Assembly (NCBI GenBank): GCA_035528995.1
Contig: DATKXO010000150.1
Location: 1 to 36,641, forward strand
Source: DATKXO01 sp035528995
Lineage (GTDB): Bacteria > Planctomycetota > Phycisphaerae > UBA1845
Direction of reading: 5' to 3'
Length of the DNA stretch: 36,641 nucleotides
In this document: positions 30,445 through 36,641 of the stretch, in pieces
Layout of the letters: each line of letters opens with the position of its first letter
Position numbering within the stretch: the first letter of the stretch is position 1
Translations under genes and position numbers: made by a program
The notes under the pieces: generated by a model
Told to the model about the DNA's origin: nothing
Databases searched by the model: none
Seen by the model: only the letters and a program-made list of their open reading frames with translations

Positions 30445-31455
30445 TTAGTGCATGCGCGACCAGTGCACCGCGCCAACGCCCCAGACCAACACCTGCAAAA
30501 CCACGGCCGTGACACTGAGCGGGGGCCAGGCGAAGGCCAATCCCAGAACCACCTGTGCGAGGATCAACGCGGCGTAGACGGGCACGCTCCACAGCCGCAT
30601 GTTCCAGAACCCGAGCAGACAAAAGGCAGTCGCCGCAAAGGGTACCACCCACGGCCAGATGTCCGTGCCCGGGGAATAGACTGCATCCGTCACCCGGAAC
30701 TCGAGCCGGTAGGCGCCGGCCGTCCCGTCCGCCAGCGTGCCCCCCAGGCGTGCGGTGGCGCCGCGCGTGTCATCGGTTTCGGCATCGGCGGTGAACTTCA
30801 GCCCCTCGGGGAGCTTGCGCGTGTTGACCACCCAGTCGAACGGCGGCTGCCCGTCGACGACGCGCAGATCGGCGGCGTAGGCCTGGTCCTCGCAGGCGGC
30901 TGGCAGGGCCTCGGTCTCGATCCGCGGATATCCGGGCTGCGGTGCCTCGGGCGAGGGCCCGGGCCGCAACGGCTTCGCCGCTTGGTGCAGCTCGCCGGAG
31001 TCCCCGTTCGGGCCGGTCACCTCCAGCACATAGCCTCGCATGTCGCTGTGCCCCCGGACGGCGGTCAGCATCTTCGGGATGTGCTGCATCATGACCACCA
31101 TCGTGAAGATGGCCAGGTAGGTTGCGCCCACGACGACGGAGACAACCTGGGGGCGGTCCGGCACCGGCGGGGGAGTGGCCCCGGTGGCCTCGGGTATGAC
31201 CTGCCCGTCGCAGCGCAGCTCCGGGTGCCAGGCGCCCGTCCGGCGGTCCTCCCTGGCCCGGAGCCTCAGGATCTTGTCTTCCTGATCCGGGTGAGGGAAA
31301 TTGTAGTCGATGCCACCGAACCAGCGTCGACGGTAGAGCTGCCGTCCATCCAGCAGGAGCACTTTCCGGCCGATCCAGCCGTTGCGAGCGTGGATTTGCA
31401 GGCGGATTTCGCCGGTTGCGGTGGGACTGGGCAGGCTCCAGCGGAATTCGAACAT
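30445..31455 (-). CDS. Membrane protein with an Ig-like (He_PIG-type) domain, function unknown
   Basis: A 336-aa protein. Residues 1-95 form a beta-rich domain without a signal peptide (NGWIGRKVLLLDGRQLYRRR). A membrane helix follows at about 104-124. Residues 184-257 match the putative-Ig pattern: LPAACEDQAYAADLRVVDG, PPFDWVV, LPEGLKF, and AGAYRLEFRVTD. Three further helices lie at about 266-284, 289-309 and 312-330. The N-terminal domain would be cytoplasmic and the Ig domain outside. Function not recognised. It sits upstream of the OPA transporter on the same strand and has its own -10 box. Confidence 0.78.
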   Translation of the reverse strand: MFEFRWSLPSPTATGEIRLQIHARNGWIGRKVLLLDGRQLYRRRWFGGIDYNFPHPDQEDKILRLRAREDRRTGAWHPELRCDGQVIPEATGATPPPVPDRPQVVSVVVGATYLAIFTMVVMMQHIPKMLTAVRGHSDMRGYVLEVTGPNGDSGELHQAAKPLRPGPSPEAPQPGYPRIETEALPAACEDQAYAADLRVVDGQPPFDWVVNTRKLPEGLKFTADAETDDTRGATARLGGTLADGTAGAYRLEFRVTDAVYSPGTDIWPWVVPFAATAFCLLGFWNMRLWSVPVYAALILAQVVLGLAFAWPPLSVTAVVLQVLVWGVGAVHWSRMH

Positions 31456-31501
31456 GAGCAGGGCAGGTCGCTTCCTTACTGGTTACGCGCGCGAGGGCGG
31501 G

Positions 31502-31530
31502 ATTATAGCCGGGCGGGTGCCGGGTAGGAA
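31502..31530 (-). promoter_or_regulatory. Promoter of the Ig-domain membrane protein
   Basis: On the minus strand, TATAAT (31507-31502) with a partial -35 TTCCTA (31530-31525), spacer 17 nt. The start would be near 31495, about 40 nt before the ATG at 31455. Confidence 0.45.
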
Positions 31531-31723
31531 GGGGGGTCCCGGCGGTTCGCACACCGGCTGAAAGAGCAAGTCGGCCGGCCCATGCGGGCCGGAGTCGGCC
31601 ATGCGGCGCTTGCCTCGCCGTGTTCGCCGTGGGCGGCGAGCGGGAAGGGACGGGGATTCGCGCCGGGTAGACGCTGGACGAGAAATTCTTAAAGTAGAGA
31701 GCCGCGTCCGCGTTCGCTGCCTT

Positions 31724-31729
31724 TATAAT
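31724..31729 (+). promoter_or_regulatory. -10 box of the DUF47-PiT operon
   Basis: Perfect TATAAT at 31724-31729 and transcription start near 31736. No consensus -35 lies at the right distance, so an activator (a PhoB-like regulator, by analogy) is possible. No clear Pho box was seen. Confidence 0.45.
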
Positions 31730-31763
31730 GCCGGCCGCGTCCCGCGGCAGCAGGGAGGACCGT

Positions 31764-32435
31764 ATGTCAAAGATCGCCGAGCTATTCCGCCAGTCTCCGT
31801 TCGAACCGCTTCGGCTGCACATGGACAAGGTCATGGAGTGCGTCTCGCACGTCAAGCCGATGTTCGAGCGGGCCCGCGACCAGAACTACGAGAGCCTGAA
31901 GGAGCTGGTCCGCCTGGTCTTCAAACAAGAGCACCAGGCCGACATCATCAAGGACGATATCCGCCAGACCATTCCCAAGAGCTTCTTCCTGCCGGTGTAT
32001 CGGGGCGACCTGCTGGGCTACCTGGCCATGCAGGACGACATGGCCGACTCGGTCGAGGACATCGGCGTCCTGCTGACCATCAAACATCTGGCCATGCCTG
32101 CGAAGTTGGTGGATCAGGTGTTCGAGTACGTCGAGAAAATCCTCTGGACGGCCGACAAGGCCTGCGACGTGAGCAAGGAGTTGACCGTGCTCGTCGAGAA
32201 GGGGTTCAACGGCGAGCAGGTCGACCGCATCCTCGGAATGGTCGCCGTGGTCGAGCGGGCCGAGTGGGAGGCCGACCGCAAGCAGTACGAGGTTTCCCAG
32301 GCCCTCTTCGCCCTGGAGGACGAACTCAAGCCCGCGGACCTCCTGCTGTGGTTCCGCATCTTCGCTGTCCTGGGCGAGTTGGCCAACCACGCCGAAAAGG
32401 CCGCCGACCGCGTCCGCCGGATGCTGGCCAAGTGA
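31764..32435 (+). CDS. DUF47/PhoU-like phosphate transport accessory protein
   Basis: A 223-aa all-helical cytoplasmic protein of the DUF47 (PhoU-like) family, thought to regulate low-affinity PiT transporters. Features include a PhoU-like helical bundle, EHQADIIKDDIRQTIPKSFF near 65-84, a conserved acidic patch DMADSVEDIGVLL, and a C-terminal second bundle with LGELANHAEKAADRVRRML. GGGAGGA (31753-31759) lies four bases before ATG 31764. It is followed 72 nt later by the PiT permease, the usual pair. Confidence 0.93.
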   Translation: MSKIAELFRQSPFEPLRLHMDKVMECVSHVKPMFERARDQNYESLKELVRLVFKQEHQADIIKDDIRQTIPKSFFLPVYRGDLLGYLAMQDDMADSVEDIGVLLTIKHLAMPAKLVDQVFEYVEKILWTADKACDVSKELTVLVEKGFNGEQVDRILGMVAVVERAEWEADRKQYEVSQALFALEDELKPADLLLWFRIFAVLGELANHAEKAADRVRRMLAK

Positions 32436-32507
32436 CACGACGGCTTCCCCCGGCCCGGAGGTGACTGACCTGGGGCGCGCGGCGCGGGCCCCGCAAAGAC
32501 GATCCCA

Positions 32508-34037
32508 ATGCTCTTTTATCAGGTCGCGCTCATTCTGGCGGTGGTGATGTTGATCTGGAACACCGTCGAGGTGGGCCGGAACGATGCCGCCAACCTGGTC
32601 AACGCGGTCTTCGGTGCCCGGATCCTGAATCGCAAGTTGGCCGTCCGGGTGGCCGGCATCGGCGTGGTGCTCGGGGCGGTCGCTTCCGGCGGCGTGATCG
32701 AGACGGCCCGCAAAGGCATCTTCGATCCCCATCAACTGACGTTGCAGTCGGCCGTGTCCGTCTATGTCTGCGTCTACATTGTCAATACCGTACTGCTGTA
32801 TGTGTACTCGGCCTACGGCATGCCGGTCAGCACGACGGCCTCACTGGTCTTCGCCCTGCTGGGAGCCTCATTCGCCGCCAAGGGAGCGGAGGTGGTCAAG
32901 TGGGCCAGCGCCGGCACCGTGGTGACGGGGATCATCTGCTCGATCGTCCTGTCCGGGGTGTTTGCCTTTCTGGTGCAGCGGGCGGTGCGCGGGGCGATTC
33001 GTGACCGTCCCCAGCACTTGGCCACCCTGCTGCTGCACGGCGGCTGGGTTGGCGGAGGGATGACCGCCGGGCTCTGCTACTTCCTCATGGCCAAGGGCAT
33101 GAAGCACGTCGGCTTCATCCGCTACCTCAACGAACACGTCGTCGACCGCTACGGGGGGGATGCCGTCGTGGTGCTGTTCCTGTGGGGCGTCTTTGCGATT
33201 GTGATCCACGCCCTGCTGGTGATCTACCGCCAGCGGGCTGCCAGGCTGCTGTTTCCCGTGCTGGCGGTGGTGGCCATGATCGCCATGGCTTTCGCCTTCG
33301 GGCAGAACGACCTGGCCAACTGCGCGTCGCCCGGACTGTCCGTCTGGAACCTCATCAAGGCCGGGAATGTGGACATCGGTACCGCAGTCCCGATTCCCCT
33401 GTGGGCCCTGTTCGGCTGCGGGCTGCTCCTGGTCCTCGGCATGGGCACCAAGAACGCCGAGCGCGTCACCCGGGCGGAGGTGGCCACCGGGAGCATGAGC
33501 GATCACGTCGGGCTCTGGGCGCCCCGATGGTGCGTGGGGCTGGCCAGCCACCTGCTGCGCTTTCGCGGACGGGCGCCGTCGCTGGCCCCGTACCCCACCG
33601 TGGACGAACGGGGCGAGACCAGGCACTATGACTCGCTGCGGGCCTGCGTGATCCTGTCGGTGTCCGCCAGCGTGATCGCGACGGCGTCGGGTCTGAAGCT
33701 GCCGGTCTCGACGACTTACGTCGCCTTCGCGGCCGTAGTGGCCACAGGCATGGCCGATCGGATCTTCCAGCGCGGCGACGCGGCCTTGAAGCTGGCCCGC
33801 TCGATCTGGGTGGCATTCAGTTGGTTCGCCTCGGCCGCGATCGCCGCGACGGCAGCGGCCCTGGTGTGTCTGGCCGTCGTTCACTTGGGGACGGCGGGGA
33901 TCATCATCGCTCTGGCCGCCAACGCCACGGTGCGCATCTACCTCCAGCGCCGAGCCGATGCCCAGCACAAGCGCGTCGAGGACGAGGCCTACGAGCGGGC
34001 CCACCCCGACGAGTTCGCCCTCGAGGACGAGGATTAG
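32508..34037 (+). CDS. PiT-family inorganic phosphate permease
   Basis: A phosphate (metal-phosphate/H+ or Na+) symporter with 10-12 helices, 509 aa. The family has two inverted repeats, each with a GxND motif and a PVSTT motif. Here they are GRNDAAN (23-29) with MPVSTTASL, and FGQNDLAN (264-271) with LPVSTTYVA (about 402-410). The common GANDVANA signature is therefore altered, with Arg for Ala in the first repeat and NCASP for NAxGP in the second. An acidic C-terminal tail ends the protein. It is paired with the DUF47 gene. The ATG at 32508 lacks a strong Shine-Dalgarno sequence. Confidence 0.92.
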   Translation: MLFYQVALILAVVMLIWNTVEVGRNDAANLVNAVFGARILNRKLAVRVAGIGVVLGAVASGGVIETARKGIFDPHQLTLQSAVSVYVCVYIVNTVLLYVYSAYGMPVSTTASLVFALLGASFAAKGAEVVKWASAGTVVTGIICSIVLSGVFAFLVQRAVRGAIRDRPQHLATLLLHGGWVGGGMTAGLCYFLMAKGMKHVGFIRYLNEHVVDRYGGDAVVVLFLWGVFAIVIHALLVIYRQRAARLLFPVLAVVAMIAMAFAFGQNDLANCASPGLSVWNLIKAGNVDIGTAVPIPLWALFGCGLLLVLGMGTKNAERVTRAEVATGSMSDHVGLWAPRWCVGLASHLLRFRGRAPSLAPYPTVDERGETRHYDSLRACVILSVSASVIATASGLKLPVSTTYVAFAAVVATGMADRIFQRGDAALKLARSIWVAFSWFASAAIAATAAALVCLAVVHLGTAGIIIALAANATVRIYLQRRADAQHKRVEDEAYERAHPDEFALEDED

Positions 34038-34175
34038 CTTCGGGCAGGCACGCCTCGATTCGCCGGTCGCCCCCTGCGCGCACAACCAGCCGTTCTCCAT
34101 GGCCGGCCGTTCCCCGGTGGGCTAAGATTCGAGCCGAACCGCCGCACCCGTGGCATCCAGTGCCGGAGATTCACC

Positions 34176-35318
34176 ATGGACGAGGGAAGCACTCGCAGCC
34201 GTCCGCTGGCGGTCTTGCGGGCGATGATCGACGCCATCGACCACGACGTTCTGCAACTGCTGGCCCGCCGAACGGCGCTGGTCGGGGAGATCGCGGGATA
34301 CAAGCGAGAGCACGGGGTCCGGATTCGCGATGTGGCCCGGGAACGGGAGATTTACGGCGATCGCTGCCGGAGAGCGGAAGCACTGGGCCTGCCCGCCGGC
34401 GAGATCGAGGCGGTCTACCGTTCGATCCTGGTCGCGAGCCGGGATCACCAGGCCCGGCTGCGCGCCGAGTTGCCGCAGGACATTGAGCCCCAGGCCGTCG
34501 CGGTGATCGGCGGACGTGGAGCCATGGGGTCGTGCCTGGCCCGGTTGTTCGGCGATCTGGGGCACGCGGTGATGATCGCGGACCTGGGGACGGAGCTGAC
34601 GCCCGTGGCGGCGGCCCAGGCGGCCGACGTCGTGATCGTGAGTGTCCCGATCCCCGTCACGGAGGAGGTGATCCGCCAGCTCGGCCCGCACGTTCGGCCC
34701 GAGTCGCTGCTCATGGACGTCACGTCGGTCAAGCGCGGGCCGATGGCCGCCATGCTGGACGCGACCTCCGCCAGCGTCGTGGGGACGCATCCGATGTTCG
34801 GCCCCGGCGTGCACACCTTGCAGGGACAGCGCGTCGTGCTGTGTCCGGGTCGCGGCCAGGACTGGGAGGCGTGGGTCCGGCAGATGCTGACCGCCCGTGG
34901 GCTGGTCATTACCGAGGCCACACCCGACGAGCACGACCGAGCGATGGCCGCGATTCAGGTGCTGACGCATTTCCAGACCGAGGTGCAGGGCTTGACCCTC
35001 TCGCGTCTGGGCCTGTCGTTGGAGCGAACGCTGCCATTCACATCTCCTGCTTACCTGATGGAGCTGTACGTGACCGCCCGTCATTTCGCCCAGTCGCCCG
35101 AGCTTTACGGCCCCATCGAGATGAGCAATGCCGATACCGGGCGGGTGACCGAGGCCTTCCTGGCCGCGGCGCAGGAGCTTCGCGAGATCGTGGCCGCCGG
35201 CGACCAGGAGCGGTTCACGGCCATGTTCGAGGAAGTGCGGCGCTTCCTGGGGCCGTTCAGCGCGGAGGCGCTGGAGCAATCGAGCTTCCTCATCGATCGT
35301 CTGGTGGAGCGGTTGTAG
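34176..35318 (+). CDS. tyrA: Fused chorismate mutase-prephenate dehydrogenase (T-protein)
   Basis: A bifunctional tyrosine-biosynthesis enzyme of 380 aa. Residues 10-92 are an AroQ chorismate mutase (LRAMIDAIDHDVLQLLARR, VGEIAGYKREHG). Residues 107 onward are the NAD-binding dehydrogenase, with VAVIGGRGAMGSCLARLF (nucleotide loop 112-118) and GTHPMFGP (H205). The helical C-terminal dimerisation domain follows. The layout matches E. coli TyrA (373 aa), a fusion known mainly from Gammaproteobacteria, so its presence here is notable. GGAG lies about eight bases before ATG 34176. A possible -10 (TAAGAT, 34123-34128) has no good -35. Confidence 0.93.
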   Translation: MDEGSTRSRPLAVLRAMIDAIDHDVLQLLARRTALVGEIAGYKREHGVRIRDVAREREIYGDRCRRAEALGLPAGEIEAVYRSILVASRDHQARLRAELPQDIEPQAVAVIGGRGAMGSCLARLFGDLGHAVMIADLGTELTPVAAAQAADVVIVSVPIPVTEEVIRQLGPHVRPESLLMDVTSVKRGPMAAMLDATSASVVGTHPMFGPGVHTLQGQRVVLCPGRGQDWEAWVRQMLTARGLVITEATPDEHDRAMAAIQVLTHFQTEVQGLTLSRLGLSLERTLPFTSPAYLMELYVTARHFAQSPELYGPIEMSNADTGRVTEAFLAAAQELREIVAAGDQERFTAMFEEVRRFLGPFSAEALEQSSFLIDRLVERL

Positions 35319-35329
35319 GATCGCCGCCC

Positions 35330-35359
35330 TTGTGGCGGTTGCTCGCTTTGCTTTAGAAT
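35330..35359 (+). promoter_or_regulatory. Promoter of coaD
   Basis: TTGTGG (35330-35335), 18 nt and TAGAAT (35354-35359). The start would be near 35366, giving a very short leader (about 12 nt) that includes GAGGAAA before the ATG. Confidence 0.5.
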
Positions 35360-35377
35360 CCCGTCGCGAGGAAAGCC

Positions 35378-35908
35378 ATGGCAGACGCTGACCAGGTCGT
35401 AGCCGTCTTCCCCGGTGCGTTCGATCCGATCACCCTCGGTCACCTGAACATCGTTCATCGGGCCAGCCGTCTGTTCGACCGTCTTATTGTGGCCGTCGGA
35501 CATAACCCCGAGAAACAAGCCTGGTTCTCCGTCGAGGAGCGGGTCTCCATGGTGCGGGAGGCGATCACCGGACTGGCGAACGTCGAGATACAGTCCTATG
35601 ACGGTCTGACCATGGACTACGTGCGTCGGGTCCGGGCTCGCGTGCTGGTTCGGGGCATCCGCGACGCGGTGGACCTGCGCGAGGAGTTGCAGATCGCCAA
35701 CCTCAACCAATCGGTGGGTGGCGTCGAGACGGTTTTTCTGATGACCGACGATCAGCACGTGCTGACCTCCAGCACGCTGATCAAGCAGATCGTGGACATG
35801 GGGGGATTCGACGAGTCGCGGCTGCTGCGGCTGGTGCCGCCGGTCGTGGTCGAGCGCGTGGCCCATAAGCTGGGGCTGGAGAGCCGCAAGGGCCGGCGGG
35901 CCCGCTAG
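35378..35908 (+). CDS. coaD: Phosphopantetheine adenylyltransferase
   Basis: CoaD transfers AMP to 4'-phosphopantetheine, the penultimate step of coenzyme A synthesis. The protein is 176 aa. GAFDPITLGHLNIVHRA (13-29) holds the T/HxGH nucleotidyl-transfer motif. RGIRDAVDLREELQIANLNQ and the C-terminal SSTLIKQIVDMGG (in place of the common SSTxVRE) complete the family pattern. GAGGAAA precedes ATG 35378. It has its own promoter and stands between tyrA and tatA. Confidence 0.96.
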   Translation: MADADQVVAVFPGAFDPITLGHLNIVHRASRLFDRLIVAVGHNPEKQAWFSVEERVSMVREAITGLANVEIQSYDGLTMDYVRRVRARVLVRGIRDAVDLREELQIANLNQSVGGVETVFLMTDDQHVLTSSTLIKQIVDMGGFDESRLLRLVPPVVVERVAHKLGLESRKGRRAR

Positions 35909-35991
35909 CCCCGTGCCCATTCTCCCGTTCGTGGGGGCTGCTGCGGCGTCCGCCGCACGATTTCCGCCGCTCGGCAAACCGGTCTCCCTCG

Positions 35992-36019
35992 TTGACCGCC
36001 CCCCGGAGGCCGATATACT
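35992..36019 (+). promoter_or_regulatory. Promoter of tatA
   Basis: TTGACC (35992-35997), 16 nt and TATACT (36014-36019), near consensus and among the best in the window. The start would be near 36026, a leader of about 65 nt. Confidence 0.65.
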
Positions 36020-36092
36020 TACGGATGCGCTGCGTCCGAAAAGGTCGTGCGAACGCGACCCGGCCGCTGTGCCCCAGATTCGGATGGTACCC

Positions 36093-36398
36093 ATGCGATT
36101 GCTGCTGATGTTTACGGGGATGCCGGGCTGGGCGGAGATCGTCGTGATCGCCTTCGTCGGGCTCCTGTTGTTCGGGCGGCGCCTGCCCGAGGTGGGCCGG
36201 TCGCTCGGCAGGACCATCGTCGAGTTCAAGAAGGGCATCAAAGAGGTCGAGACCGAGGTCAACGTCGCCTCGCGCCCCTCCCGAGAGACCAAGCCCGCGC
36301 TGCCGCCCGCCGAAGAGCGAGCCGCACCTCAGCTCGAGAACAGCAAGCCCGAGGCCCAGAAGCCCGCCGAGAAAGCGGAACCCCCTGCCGGTGAGTGA
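36093..36398 (+). CDS. tatA: Sec-independent translocase subunit TatA
   Basis: TatA forms the pore of the twin-arginine export pathway. The protein is 101 aa. The membrane helix is at about 13-27 (WAEIVVIAFVGLLLFG), with the FG hinge at 27-28. An amphipathic helix (RRLPEVGRSLGRTIVEFKKG) and a charged Pro/Ala/Glu tail follow. ATG 36093 was chosen; in-frame ATGs at 36084, 36108 and 36120 also precede the helix. Although the frame is open from 35913, the promoter at 35992-36019 excludes that start. TatB/TatC are not in the window. A Tat substrate (27331-28881) is. Confidence 0.92.
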   Translation: MRLLLMFTGMPGWAEIVVIAFVGLLLFGRRLPEVGRSLGRTIVEFKKGIKEVETEVNVASRPSRETKPALPPAEERAAPQLENSKPEAQKPAEKAEPPAGE

Positions 36399-36426
36399 AA
36401 GGCCGGGGCAAACGGTTGGCGATCCG

Positions 36427-36454
36427 CGGGCCGCTGCCGGTCCGTCCGCCTTTT
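36427..36454. terminator. Possible weak terminator after tatA
   Basis: CGGGCC (36427-36432), loop GCTGCC and GGTCCG (36439-36444, one G-T pair), with a short TTTT at 36451-36454. The stem is short and the T-run displaced by six bases, so this is weak. It lies in the 63-bp gap between convergent genes. Confidence 0.25.
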
Positions 36455-36461
36455 CAGTTTG

Positions 36462-36641
36462 CTAGAAGCTGGGCGTTTCCGGGTGCTGCTCGCCCACTCG
36501 AAACGAGCCGGTTATCGCCTCTTCGAAATCATAGACACGATCGAAGTCATCCAGTTGATCGTCAGGCTGCCTCTGCATGAAATCGTGCTGGATGAGGGCG
36601 AAGACGATATGCCCGAAATCGAGCGTGGAGGTGATGTTCCA
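36462..36641 (-). CDS. C-terminal part of a Minf_1886-like protein (cut by the window edge)
   Basis: On the minus strand a frame is open from the right edge to a TAG at 36464-36462, giving the last 59 residues of a protein whose start lies outside. It contains TSTLDFGHIVFALIQHDFM and DDFDRVYDFEEAITGSF. From memory this resembles the C-terminus of the Minf_1886 family of small uncharacterised proteins found in Planctomycetota and Verrucomicrobiota; that link is recollection, not a search. The acidic/aromatic spacing looks coding, and the frame has no competing gene. It is convergent with tatA. Confidence 0.7.
   Translation of the reverse strand, partial: WNITSTLDFGHIVFALIQHDFMQRQPDDQLDDFDRVYDFEEAITGSFRVGEQHPETPSF

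Larger units (their letters stand above)
31456..31763. other. Divergent intergenic region (308 bp)
   Basis: This separates the Ig-domain membrane protein (minus) from the DUF47/PiT operon (plus). No gene was found. It holds a minus-strand TATAAT at 31502-31507, a plus-strand TATAAT at 31724-31729, and an AT-rich run AAATTCTTAAAGT (31683-31695) between them. Confidence 0.55.

Noticed and set aside
1..36641. CRISPR array, IS element, prophage or defence system
   Set aside because: No regularly spaced repeats, transposase, integrase, phage structural or defence-type genes were found on either strand.

Overview
The window is GC-rich DNA, densely packed with genes, from a Gram-negative bacterium. 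The best guess is the Planctomycetota, and within them a Phycisphaerae-like lineage. This rests on the gene content: lpxB, an IPTL-CTERM-type surface protein, an 11-subunit complex I cluster, a Minf_1886-like fragment, and many proteins with low-complexity extensions. That placement is inference; no 16S or marker phylogeny is possible here. No phage, IS element, CRISPR array or toxin/defence island was seen.

Region 1 (1-12864) is a respiratory complex I operon. A gene-poor, hairpin-rich leader with a good sigma70-type promoter (500-528) precedes nuoI, then A, B, C, D, H, J, K, L, M and N. The NADH-dehydrogenase module nuoE/F/G is absent, so the complex probably takes electrons from something other than NADH, or borrows EFG encoded elsewhere. 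A terminator-like hairpin separates the peripheral-arm genes (I-A-B-C-D) from the membrane-arm genes (H to N). Four subunits (I, H, J, L) carry unusual tails, extensions or insertions.

Region 2 (12886-18519) is a mixed housekeeping and accessory stretch. It holds a small helical protein right behind nuoN, an Fe-S uracil-DNA glycosylase with mixed family 4/5 motifs, a convergent overlapping Rieske ferredoxin, tRNA-Leu(UAA), a secreted beta-propeller-like protein with an IPTL-CTERM tail, a small Arg/Tyr/His-rich probable lipoprotein, tRNA-Tyr(GUA), metF, and a protein of unknown function.

Region 3 (18711-25617) holds aspartate kinase, a membrane-anchored thermonuclease, lpxB on the minus strand, and the classic translation cluster rpsB-tsf-pyrH-frr. 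Several of these genes have readable promoters, and a clear terminator follows tsf.

Region 4 (25815-36641) holds a zinc-ribbon protein translationally overlapped with an SPFH/band 7 membrane protein, a Tat-exported metallophosphoesterase, an OPA-type MFS transporter, and a membrane protein with an Ig-like domain. These are followed by a DUF47/PiT phosphate uptake pair, a fused chorismate mutase-prephenate dehydrogenase (tyrA), coaD, tatA, and the 3' end of a Minf_1886-like gene running off the right edge.

The most interesting material is the EFG-less complex I with its modified subunits and structured intercistronic RNA. No wholly new multi-gene system could be recognised.
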